This document shows positions 51,155 to 59,145 of a stretch of DNA of 64,000 nucleotides, in pieces. The notes beneath the pieces are model-generated. The model saw nothing but the letters and a program-made list of their open reading frames with translations. It had not been told where the DNA came from and did no database searches. Source of the stretch: Kaistella solincola (GTDB lineage Bacteria > Bacteroidota > Bacteroidia > Flavobacteriales > Weeksellaceae); contig NZ_JSYK01000003.1 in assembly GCF_000812875.1 (NCBI RefSeq), positions 930,001 to 994,000 of the forward strand. The letters are read 5' to 3'. How positions within the stretch are numbered: the first letter of the stretch is position 1; each line of letters opens with the position of its first letter. Position numbers and translations under genes: made by a program.

Positions 51155-52498
51155 ATGAAACTTGCTGAACTCGCTAAAGAATTAAAAATATCCATTCAAA
51201 GTTTTCTTAAATTCATTCAGGACTTCGACCTGGAACTCGCCGATTGTCTTACCACCACTTTTGAAGTAAAACCGGAATTCATCAAATTTGCACGCGAAAA
51301 CAAAGATTTTCTGAGAAAATATGCTGAAGATTTAACCAAAACCAAATCAGTACAGCAAATTGCTGATAACATTAAGCAGCCAACCGAAAAAGTTGCACAG
51401 GTTATTAAGGACGAAAAGCCGCAAATTTTCGAAAATGGAATGTACCGTTCATCGGTTTCAAGCTTTGGTATCGATAATAAACTGGGCGGAAATTACCAGT
51501 TTGTTTATAACTATTTCGGGAAAAACACGAAACTTACCAAACGCAGTTTTATCGGATACCGCGACCTTTTTTTCTTCATTTCTGAAGCTTTGGAACCTTA
51601 TCTAAGCAATGTTTCTGTGGAAAACTGGGGAATTCACAAGCCCGCGGGAATTATTCTTTATGGTCCACCGGGAAGTGGAAAAATTTTCTGGGCGAATAAA
51701 ATTGCTGAGATAATTGGTTATGATTTTAAAGAAATTAAAAAACATTTTCTCGGAACTACGCTTGTTGATAATGAGAAAACCGATTTTAATGATTTTCTGG
51801 TAACGATGATGCAGGAAGAAAATGTGATTTTGTTCCTCGAAAATTTCGATCAGTTGATGGCTGTGAGAAATGAAGAAACTTCCGTAAATGGCTGCGATGA
51901 GGAAACCAAGGAAATTATTCTGCATTATATCGGCCATTTTGAAGAAGAAAAAATCCTGATGATTGGTGCGGCGGATTCTTTATTTAAAATTGACCGCGAA
52001 TTGTTGGCGCCAGGAAGATTTGATGTTGCAATACCGATCTTTCCGCCGAATGCAAAAGAGCGCTCAGAAATGCTACTGTATCACATGACTAAAGAATTGG
52101 CGTCGGACGCGCTTTTGCTGAAAATTTTGGAATTTAACAAAGCAAATTTGCTCCCTTTCTGGCAGGAAATTGCTGAAAAAATGAAAGCTTATTCCAACAC
52201 CATGTTGGTAGATTTTACCCAAAGTCTCAAAAAAAGGATTCGGAATCTTTATCAGACCGAAAATTCAACTGAGATTAAGATAACAAAAAACCTGCTGGAA
52301 GCTGCTTTTAAAGACGCTGCCACCAAACTGACCGACCAATACTTAAACCAGGTTGAGCAGTTTTTGAAGGAAGTATCACGAAATAATTTTGAGGATTTCC
52401 AGCTGCGCATACGCGCCTTGGCGGAAGAACTTGAATATTATCGTGTGGTGGAGAAACCACGGAAATCGATCGGTTTTAAATCCGGCACAGACAGCTAA
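51155..52498 (+). CDS. AAA+ domain protein with IF2N-like N-terminus, degenerate motor residues
   Basis: 447 residues from the ATG at 51155; a longer frame from 51059 overlaps the XRE gene. The N-terminus (MKLAELAKELKISIQSFLKFI, 1-50) looks like the IF-2 N-terminal helical motif. The AAA core (about 155-330) has Walker A GPPGSGKI (170-177; Ile replaces Thr/Ser), Walker B VILFLEN (224-230; Glu-Asn replaces Asp-Glu), sensor-1 MIGAAD, and LLAPGRFD (283-290), with Ala where FtsH-like proteins have Arg. The C-terminal half is helical. Probably binds nucleotide poorly or without hydrolysis. Function unknown; followed by a terminator. Confidence 0.8.
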   Translation: MKLAELAKELKISIQSFLKFIQDFDLELADCLTTTFEVKPEFIKFARENKDFLRKYAEDLTKTKSVQQIADNIKQPTEKVAQVIKDEKPQIFENGMYRSSVSSFGIDNKLGGNYQFVYNYFGKNTKLTKRSFIGYRDLFFFISEALEPYLSNVSVENWGIHKPAGIILYGPPGSGKIFWANKIAEIIGYDFKEIKKHFLGTTLVDNEKTDFNDFLVTMMQEENVILFLENFDQLMAVRNEETSVNGCDEETKEIILHYIGHFEEEKILMIGAADSLFKIDRELLAPGRFDVAIPIFPPNAKERSEMLLYHMTKELASDALLLKILEFNKANLLPFWQEIAEKMKAYSNTMLVDFTQSLKKRIRNLYQTENSTEIKITKNLLEAAFKDAATKLTDQYLNQVEQFLKEVSRNNFEDFQLRIRALAEELEYYRVVEKPRKSIGFKSGTDS

Positions 52499-52500
52499 AA

Positions 52501-52532
52501 AAAAATTACCGCTTAAAAGCGGTATTTTTTTT
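52501..52532. terminator. Bidirectional terminator after the AAA gene
   Basis: ACCGCTT/AAGCGGT stem with an AA centre (52508-52523) and A/T flanks, between convergent genes. Confidence 0.8.
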
Positions 52533-52533
52533 A

Positions 52534-52719
52534 TTATTTCTTTTTTTGTTTTGGCACTTTCAAGCCGTCTTCTTTTGCTTCGGAAATGCCAATTGCCACC
52601 GCCTGTTTGCGGTTGGTTACTTTGTCGCCTGAAGAAGATTTCAGCTCTCCTTCTTTAAACTCGTGCATTACTTTTTCAATTTTGTCCTGCGCTTTTTTTG
52701 AATATTTTTTTTCTGCCAT
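52534..52719 (-). CDS. DUF6496-like small basic protein
   Basis: 61 residues, rich in Lys. Pattern KAQDKIEKVMHEFKEGELKSSSGDKVTNRKQAVAIGISEA, which I recognise as the DUF6496 type. Possibly nucleic-acid-associated by charge; this is inference. Co-directional with the next upstream gene and only 11 bp away. Confidence 0.75.
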   Translation of the reverse strand: MAEKKYSKKAQDKIEKVMHEFKEGELKSSSGDKVTNRKQAVAIGISEAKEDGLKVPKQKKK

Positions 52720-52730
52720 TTTGCTGTATT

Positions 52731-53204
52731 TTAATGGTTAGAATTCCGTAAAACACCTATTTCATAAACATTTGCATGTTTTAAATATTTTGATCTTTCG
52801 CGCGACGTGATGGATTCAAACTGGTCATTTTTCAAAACGATAATCGGATCTTCCGTCATTTGCGGTTCTGCATCGGTGATGTATATTTCCTCCGGGCTTT
52901 TTTCGCGCAAATCAGATTGAATTTCCTGCAGATGATCCGCATAATCTTTAAAATCCGGATCAGACGAGTGAATGAAACGATATTCCGGCCCAGCCTGAAC
53001 ATTAAAATGTAGTTTCCGGTTCACCAAACCTACTTCATTGGTCACCCGCGGATTATCATTTCCATCGGTAAAAGCAACTTCCACCAGTTCACCTAAATTC
53101 TGCGCTGCATATTCTTCAGCCGCCTGAAATGTGGGAAAACCAACATAAAGTTTTTGGTCATCGATCTCATATTTTACCAGTTTATCACTGTCAAAAGTTT
53201 CCAT
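52731..53204 (-). CDS. Conserved protein of unknown function
   Basis: 157 residues, acidic, soluble, without signal or membrane segment. N-terminal ELVEVAFTDGNDNPRVTNE and YRFIHSSDPDFKDYADHLQEIQ parts suggest an alpha/beta fold; no known domain recognised. Possible operon with the DUF6496-like gene. Confidence 0.65.
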   Translation of the reverse strand: METFDSDKLVKYEIDDQKLYVGFPTFQAAEEYAAQNLGELVEVAFTDGNDNPRVTNEVGLVNRKLHFNVQAGPEYRFIHSSDPDFKDYADHLQEIQSDLREKSPEEIYITDAEPQMTEDPIIVLKNDQFESITSRERSKYLKHANVYEIGVLRNSNH

Positions 53205-53291
53205 AATTGCGTTTTTTTAATGTGCTTCGATACATCAATAATTTTGCCAAGATAATGAGAGCAGAAGTTCGCCGCGTTTTGGTTATTTTAT

Positions 53292-53299
53292 TATCTTTG
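53292..53299 (+). promoter_or_regulatory. Putative -7 box TATCTTTG of the S9 peptidase gene
   Basis: TAnnTTTG match 19 nt before the ATG at 53319. The closest TTG upstream is too near (10 bp). Confidence 0.45.
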
Positions 53300-53318
53300 A
53301 AAATTATCCTATTTAATT

Positions 53319-55445
53319 ATGAAAAAAATCCTCATTTCGCTGGTTATTTTTAGCTCGATCTCCTTTTTCTCGCAGACGATAACTTTAGACAAAATTTACT
53401 CTGGTTATTACCGCGGCAAAGGAATTTCCGGAATTTCTTCGCTAAAAAACGGCGAAAATTATGTTGTTATCGAACCTGATGGAATCGCAAAATATTCCTA
53501 TAAAACCACCAAAAAAGACGGAAATATAGTGGAAGGCAACTTCCAGTCGTATATTTTTAATGATGATGAATCCAAGATTTTATTATTAAAGGAGAGTCAG
53601 CCAATTTACCGTCATTCATTTTTAGGAAAGTTTGACGTCCGCGATCTGAAAACTGGAAAAACAGTGAGTTTAAACGGCGGAAATTTCGTTCAGGAACCCA
53701 CTTTTTCACCAGACGGCACCAAAGTAGCTTTCGTGGCTGATAATAATCTTTTTTATCAGGAATTAAACTCCGGAAATATTCTAAAAATCACAAATGATGG
53801 AAAGAAAAATTCCATTCTGAATGGGCTTGCAGATTGGGTTTATGAAGAAGAATTCGGGCACGCGAGATTGTACGAATGGACTAAAAATTCTGATGCCATT
53901 GTTTTTGTAAAATCTGATGAAACCGAAGTTCCGGAAATGTACATCCCGATTTACGAAAAGCAGCTCTACCCGTCGGAAATGCGTTTTAAATATCCGAAAG
54001 CGGGTGAAAAAAACTCGGTTGTTTCAGCACAACTTTTCCGTTTGGATAATGCTAAAACCATTGCTTTAAACCTTTCCAACTTCAAAAATTATTACATTCC
54101 AAATGTATATCACACGGCAAAAGCTGATGAAATTATTTTAATCACTTCAGAAAGACTTCAAAATGCTTCCGATGTTTTAAAGGTGAATACAAAAACCGGA
54201 AATGTGACCAAACTCTTCACTGAATCGGACAAAAGATGGATTGATACCGACAATGTGACTTTGGAATTTTTAGATGACAATTCTTTTATTTGGGGCGCTG
54301 AGCGCGACGGTAACCGACATCTTTACTGGTACGATCAAAACGGAAAGTTGAAAAAGCAAATCACCAACGGAAACTGGGAAGTAACCAATTACTACGGCTA
54401 CAGCCCGAAAACAAACGAGGTTTTCATCCAAACAACGCAGCTGGGAAGCATTAATAAAGTGGTATCAAAAGTAAATATCAAAACCGGGAAATCCACCGTA
54501 ATTTCAAATAATTCCGGGACAAACAGCGCAAATTTCAGCCAGAATTTTAATTATTTCATTGAGACCTCATCTTCAGCACAAAAACCTTACACGTATGTTT
54601 TGAAAGACGGAAACGGAAAAGTGCTGAAAGAACTTCAGAATAATCAGGAACAACTGAAAAAATTGGAAGCTGATAATATGGTTACCAAAGAATTTTTCAC
54701 CATTCCGAATGAAGCTGGCGACCAGATGAACGCCTGGATTATGAAACCAAAAGATTTCGATCCGGCAAAAAAATATCCGCTTTTCATGTTCCAATATTCC
54801 GGTCCGGGCTCGCAGCAAGTGACCAATTCCTGGGACACAGGAAATGGTTTATGGTTTAATCACCTCGTTCAGCAAGGTTATATTGTAGCGTGTGTTGACG
54901 GGCGCGGAACAGGTTATAAAGGAACCGATTATAAAAAAGTAACCTACATGAACCTTGGGAAATACGAAATTGAAGACCAAATTGCTGCTGCAAAATGGTT
55001 CGGAAAACAACCGTACATCAACAAAGACCGTATCGGGATTTTCGGCTGGAGTTACGGTGGTTATATGGCGTCTTTAGCGTTGACAAAAGGTGCTGATGTT
55101 TTCAAAACCGGAATCGCCGTGGCGCCAGTAACCAACTGGAGATATTACGATACGGTGTACACCGAAAGATTCATGAGAACGCCGCAGGAAAATCCGAAAG
55201 GCTATGATGACAATTCGCCGACGAGTTACGCACAGCTTTTGAAAGGTAAATTTTTGCTGATCCACGGAACAGCCGATGATAATGTACATTTCCAGAATTC
55301 AATGGAGTTTTCGGAAGCTTTAATTCAAAACAAAAAACAGTTTGAATTTATGGCGTATCCGGACAAAAACCACGGTATTTTCGGTGGACAAACAAGACCA
55401 CAACTTTACCAGAAAATGACGAATTTCCTTTTGGAAAATCTTTAA
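53319..55445 (+). CDS. S9-family dipeptidyl peptidase IV-like enzyme
   Basis: 708 residues with a Sec signal peptide (1-18). An N-terminal beta-propeller (about 40-450) carries the double-Glu segment LADWVYEEEFGHARLYEW that holds the substrate N-terminus. The C-terminal hydrolase has Ser578 (GWSYGGYM), Asp653 (HGTADDNV) and His685 (DKNHGIFGG). DPP4 releases X-Pro or X-Ala dipeptides. Active in the periplasm or at the surface. Followed by a strong terminator, then three POT peptide transporters, so its products have an obvious uptake route. Confidence 0.93.
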   Translation: MKKILISLVIFSSISFFSQTITLDKIYSGYYRGKGISGISSLKNGENYVVIEPDGIAKYSYKTTKKDGNIVEGNFQSYIFNDDESKILLLKESQPIYRHSFLGKFDVRDLKTGKTVSLNGGNFVQEPTFSPDGTKVAFVADNNLFYQELNSGNILKITNDGKKNSILNGLADWVYEEEFGHARLYEWTKNSDAIVFVKSDETEVPEMYIPIYEKQLYPSEMRFKYPKAGEKNSVVSAQLFRLDNAKTIALNLSNFKNYYIPNVYHTAKADEIILITSERLQNASDVLKVNTKTGNVTKLFTESDKRWIDTDNVTLEFLDDNSFIWGAERDGNRHLYWYDQNGKLKKQITNGNWEVTNYYGYSPKTNEVFIQTTQLGSINKVVSKVNIKTGKSTVISNNSGTNSANFSQNFNYFIETSSSAQKPYTYVLKDGNGKVLKELQNNQEQLKKLEADNMVTKEFFTIPNEAGDQMNAWIMKPKDFDPAKKYPLFMFQYSGPGSQQVTNSWDTGNGLWFNHLVQQGYIVACVDGRGTGYKGTDYKKVTYMNLGKYEIEDQIAAAKWFGKQPYINKDRIGIFGWSYGGYMASLALTKGADVFKTGIAVAPVTNWRYYDTVYTERFMRTPQENPKGYDDNSPTSYAQLLKGKFLLIHGTADDNVHFQNSMEFSEALIQNKKQFEFMAYPDKNHGIFGGQTRPQLYQKMTNFLLENL

Positions 55446-55464
55446 TCTCGTTCAAATTAAACTT

Positions 55465-55490
55465 AAAGCCGCTCAAATCTGAGCGGCTTT
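55465..55490 (+). terminator. Terminator of the S9 peptidase gene
   Basis: Perfect 11-bp stem AAAGCCGCTCA/TGAGCGGCTTT with an AATC loop and T-run, 20 bp after the stop. Confidence 0.9.
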
Positions 55491-55600
55491 TTTTTGCCCT
55501 TAAAACAGCAAATTTTTCCAAAAATTCTAAAAGCAAAAAATTGGTCAAAATAAGGCGGAAAAAATTCAATTAAAAAAGTAAAAATTTAGAAAATCAGAAA

Positions 55601-55633
55601 TAAATGCCGCTTTAGCAGCAAATTTTTTAAAAG
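55601..55633. repeat. Hairpin-family unit in the S9-POT gap
   Basis: ATGCCGCTTTAGCAGCAAAT, followed by a T-run; same core as the units near 1, 44773, 44998 and 45210. Confidence 0.55.
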
Positions 55634-55645
55634 CTTTCGCCGGTT

Positions 55646-55674
55646 TTGGTATTCGAGAAAAAATCCTATTTTTG
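55646..55674 (+). promoter_or_regulatory. Promoter TTG-N18-TATTTTTG of the first POT gene
   Basis: TTG at 55646-55648, 18-bp spacer, TATTTTTG at 55667-55674; ATG 17 nt later. Confidence 0.78.
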
Positions 55675-55691
55675 AGAAAATTAAAAACTTT

Positions 55692-57371
55692 ATGGAAAAA
55701 TCGACCAGAAAACATCCGAAAGGATTGCCGTATTTATTTTTTACGGAAATGTGGGAGCGTTTCGGATACTATCTGATCCTCGGAATCTTTGTTCTGTACA
55801 TGATCGACAGTGAAAAAGGCGGCCTTGCCTTCAGTGATAAAAGCGCCGATGATATCTTCGGGACTTTCATCGCTTTGACCTATTTAACGCCTTTCCTCGG
55901 CGGGTTTTTAGCGGACAAAGTTCTAGGTTATATCAAGGCAATTTATATTGGTGGAATATTAATGGGACTCGGATATTTGGGCGTTGGCTTGTTCAAAGAA
56001 TTACCACTTTTTTATGCTTCTTTAGGTTTGGTTATTTTAGGAAACGGTTTCTTTAAACCAAGTATTTCCACGCTTTTAGGAAATCTTTATAACGAAGAAC
56101 CTTACAAAGAAAACAAAGATGCGGGCTATAATATTTTCTATATGGGAATTAATATCGGTGCCTTTATCTGCAATATTATTGCCGCTTTTATGCGGAATAA
56201 ATATGGTTGGGGACCGGCTTTTATGACGGCTGGTGCAGGAATGTTCATCGGTTTGATCGTTTTCACAATGGGAAGAAGGTATATTTTAGAAGCCAATATT
56301 TTGAAACCGTCGCAGGAAGGTGACACTAAAATTTCCGACATTTTAATTAAGGTATTTTTACCTGCAATTGTCGCTGGTTTTATCGGTTGGATGATCCCAA
56401 ATAATATTTTCGGCAGCGATTCTACCGACGCGTTTATTTTCGCCTGCATACCGGTGATTTATTTCTACGTAATGCTGTATGTGAAAGCAAATTCCGAGGA
56501 CAAAAGACCAATCGGCGCTTTGCTGGCAATTTTTGCGGTCAGCGTAATGTTTTGGGCGGTTTTCAAGCAAAACGGAACGGCATTAACCCGTTGGGCGAAA
56601 AACTATACCGACCGTTCTATTCCGGCGCCTTTTGTTGAACCGCTGCGTGCAATTAATTTAATTGACGGTAAAGACGGCGTACAGGGAAAAACCTACGAAA
56701 TGAAGGAAGTTTCGGTTTACGATGACCAGTACAGAGCCGAAAAAGATGCAAATGGCGAACCGAAGAAAGAAGTAGCACCAGACATTTATTTCCGCAATAT
56801 TTCCGAAGAGCAGAAAGCGCATTTAGCTGAAAATCCGCAGAAGGAAATTGCACTCTATAACACCGAACTTTTCCAGTCGATAAATCCGGGGTGGGTAATT
56901 TTGCTAACGCCTGTAGTTGTAGGCTTTTTCATGTATCTCCGCAGAAAAGGTAAAGAACCAACAACGCCTGGTAAAATTGTTTTAGGGCTTTTCATTTCAG
57001 CACTTTCGTGTCTCGTCATGGTCGGCGCGGTGTATGCCGGAGATAATGGTTTGGTAAAGGTTTCCGCTATTTGGCTTATCGCTTCCTACGGTGTAATTAC
57101 ACTGGGCGAACTGTGTCTTTCACCGATGGGACTTTCATTGGTGTCAAAACTTTCACCACCACGAATTACGGCTTTGATGATGGGCGGATTTTTCCTCTCC
57201 ACGTCAATTGGCAACAAACTTTCGGGTGTACTTGCAAGTTTCTGGTATGAATATGATAACAAAGCCAATTTCTTCATCGTAAACTTTGGTTTGCTGTTGC
57301 TCGCCACTTTGCTGGGCTTATCAATCCTGAAAAGATTGAACAAGATTATGAAAGAAAAAGGGGTGAATTAA
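55692..57371 (+). CDS. POT-family proton-coupled peptide transporter 1
   Basis: 559 residues, major facilitator fold with about fourteen helices. The signature ExxER is in TEMWERFGYY (helix 1). It is about 57 residues longer than its two neighbours: a hydrophilic insert (about 310-400, containing YEMKEVSVYDDQYRAEKDA and NISEEQKAHLAENP) lies between later helices, probably on the outside. Helix 1 reads YYLILGIF instead of YYGMRAIF as in copy 2. Imports di- and tripeptides. Confidence 0.92.
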   Translation: MEKSTRKHPKGLPYLFFTEMWERFGYYLILGIFVLYMIDSEKGGLAFSDKSADDIFGTFIALTYLTPFLGGFLADKVLGYIKAIYIGGILMGLGYLGVGLFKELPLFYASLGLVILGNGFFKPSISTLLGNLYNEEPYKENKDAGYNIFYMGINIGAFICNIIAAFMRNKYGWGPAFMTAGAGMFIGLIVFTMGRRYILEANILKPSQEGDTKISDILIKVFLPAIVAGFIGWMIPNNIFGSDSTDAFIFACIPVIYFYVMLYVKANSEDKRPIGALLAIFAVSVMFWAVFKQNGTALTRWAKNYTDRSIPAPFVEPLRAINLIDGKDGVQGKTYEMKEVSVYDDQYRAEKDANGEPKKEVAPDIYFRNISEEQKAHLAENPQKEIALYNTELFQSINPGWVILLTPVVVGFFMYLRRKGKEPTTPGKIVLGLFISALSCLVMVGAVYAGDNGLVKVSAIWLIASYGVITLGELCLSPMGLSLVSKLSPPRITALMMGGFFLSTSIGNKLSGVLASFWYEYDNKANFFIVNFGLLLLATLLGLSILKRLNKIMKEKGVN

Positions 57372-57391
57372 GGCTAATTTTCTTTAACGCT

Positions 57392-57418
57392 AAAACCGCA
57401 GAACAATTCTGCGGTTTT
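57392..57418 (+). terminator. Terminator of the first POT gene
   Basis: Perfect 12-bp stem AAAACCGCAGAA/TTCTGCGGTTTT with a CAA loop. Confidence 0.9.
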
Positions 57419-57442
57419 TTTGTTTAATATTGTGAAATATGT

Positions 57443-57471
57443 TTGTAAAAACCCAAAAAAAACTATATTTG
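57443..57471 (+). promoter_or_regulatory. Promoter TTG-N18-TATATTTG of the second POT gene
   Basis: TTG at 57443-57445, 18-bp spacer, TATATTTG at 57464-57471; ATG at 57505 after 33 nt. Confidence 0.82.
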
Positions 57472-57504
57472 CTAATCTTAACAAATAATTAACACTGAAA
57501 AATT

Positions 57505-59010
57505 ATGGATAACACAGTACAGAAAGGCCACCCGAAGGGATTGTACCTTTTGTTCATGACCGAAATGTGGGAGCGTTTCAGCTACTACGGAATGCGAGCG
57601 ATCTTCGTTCTGTATATGACCAAAATGCTTTTAATGGGCGATGCCGAAGCCTCCGAGATTTATGGAAGTTATACCGGCTTGGTTTATTTAACACCGCTTT
57701 TGGGAGGTTATCTATCTGACCGCTTTTTAGGAAACCGCCGAAGTATTGAAATTGGTGGTATTTTGATGGCTCTGGGTCAGTTTTTCATGTTCTTTTCAGC
57801 TTCTACTTCCGGCGCGAGCGCAATCACGCTAATGTGGGTCGGACTTACACTCTTGATTATTGGTAATGGATTTTTCAAACCAAATATTTCCACCATGGTG
57901 GGCCAGTTGTATCCAAAAGGCGACCGAAGAGTAGATTCAGCCTTCACTATTTTCTACATGGGAATTAACTTGGGAGCGTTCTTCGCACCTCTGGTTGCAG
58001 GTACATTAGCAGAAAAAGTTGATTTTAAATGGGGCTTTTTAGCTGCAGGAATTGGGATGATAATCGGTTTAATCACCTTCATGCTCCAAAAAAACAAATT
58101 ATTGGTTGATGAAAACAAAGAACCTATCGGTTTGCCAACTAACAAATTTGGGATCGCCCAGTTCGGAATGGTTGCCGGCGCAATTGCCATGATTTTCTTC
58201 TTCATGAACTTTAAAACCATGTTCAAGAGCGATTTAGATATCATTGGATATCTAATTTATGGCGCAATGATATTAATGCCGTTAATCGTATTAACCGATA
58301 AAGGTCTTTCGAAAGAAGAGCGTGATCGTATTATGGTCATCTTTATCCTCGCTTTCTTTGTAATCTTCTTCTGGGGTGCATTTGAGCAGGCAGGAGCTTC
58401 ATTAACAATTTTCGCAGACAGACAAACCGACCGTACCATTTTTGGTTGGGAAATGCCTGCCAGTTATTTTCAGTCTGTAAATCCACTCGCGATTATCTTG
58501 TTGGCACCACTATTCTCTTCACTTTGGTTAAATCTTGGAAACAGAAACCGCGAACCTTCTTCACCGAAAAAGATGGCATTAGGTTTAGCGCTAGTAGCTT
58601 TAGGATACGTTGTTATCGCCTTTGCAGTTTACGGAATGGGCGCAATGGACAAAGTTTCTATGTTCTGGTTAATCGCGTTGTACGTAATCCACACCATGGG
58701 TGAGCTTTGTCTTTCACCGATTGGACTATCAATGGTTTCCAAACTTTCACCACTTCGTTTCTCTTCATTATTAATGGGAACCTGGTTCTTGGCGAATGCC
58801 GCAGCAAACAAATTTGCCGGTACGCTTTCAGCTTTGATTCCAGGAACAGGCGAAGAAGGTTCTGGTGCAAAAGTGACTTCATTCCTCGGTTTCCAGATTG
58901 AAAACCTGTTCGATTTCTTCCTGGTATTCATCGTAATGTGTGGTATTGCAGCTGCAGTACTTTTCGCAATGAGCCGTTGGTTAGAAAAGAAAATGCACGG
59001 TGTGAACTAA
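57505..59010 (+). CDS. POT-family proton-coupled peptide transporter 2
   Basis: 501 residues, typical POT length. Helix 1 has TEMWERFSYYGMRAIFVLYM with the ExxER motif. Further family marks are FFKPNISTMVGQLYP and GELCLSPIGLSMVSKLSP. It has its own promoter and terminators on either side, so it is an independent unit. It is more like copy 3 than copy 1 in length and loops. Confidence 0.94.
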   Translation: MDNTVQKGHPKGLYLLFMTEMWERFSYYGMRAIFVLYMTKMLLMGDAEASEIYGSYTGLVYLTPLLGGYLSDRFLGNRRSIEIGGILMALGQFFMFFSASTSGASAITLMWVGLTLLIIGNGFFKPNISTMVGQLYPKGDRRVDSAFTIFYMGINLGAFFAPLVAGTLAEKVDFKWGFLAAGIGMIIGLITFMLQKNKLLVDENKEPIGLPTNKFGIAQFGMVAGAIAMIFFFMNFKTMFKSDLDIIGYLIYGAMILMPLIVLTDKGLSKEERDRIMVIFILAFFVIFFWGAFEQAGASLTIFADRQTDRTIFGWEMPASYFQSVNPLAIILLAPLFSSLWLNLGNRNREPSSPKKMALGLALVALGYVVIAFAVYGMGAMDKVSMFWLIALYVIHTMGELCLSPIGLSMVSKLSPLRFSSLLMGTWFLANAAANKFAGTLSALIPGTGEEGSGAKVTSFLGFQIENLFDFFLVFIVMCGIAAAVLFAMSRWLEKKMHGVN

Positions 59011-59032
59011 AATTCACGTTTTAAATTAATAC

Positions 59033-59061
59033 AAAAACCATCGATTATTCGGTGGTTTTTT
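59033..59061 (+). terminator. Terminator of the second POT gene
   Basis: AAAACCATCGA/TTCGGTGGTTTT stem with one G-U pair, then Ts. Confidence 0.83.
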
Positions 59062-59145
59062 CTATTTTCGTGTGTTCCATATTTAGGAAAAAGCTTGGAC
59101 CAACTATTTTTTACCGCCTAAAACGACTATTTTTTATAAAATAAT

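Noticed and set aside
49358-52498. Tellurite-resistance ter operon or phage-defence island
   Set aside because: Only a TerC-type gene is present, without TerD/TerZ-type partners, nucleases or toxins; evidence stops at shared operators.
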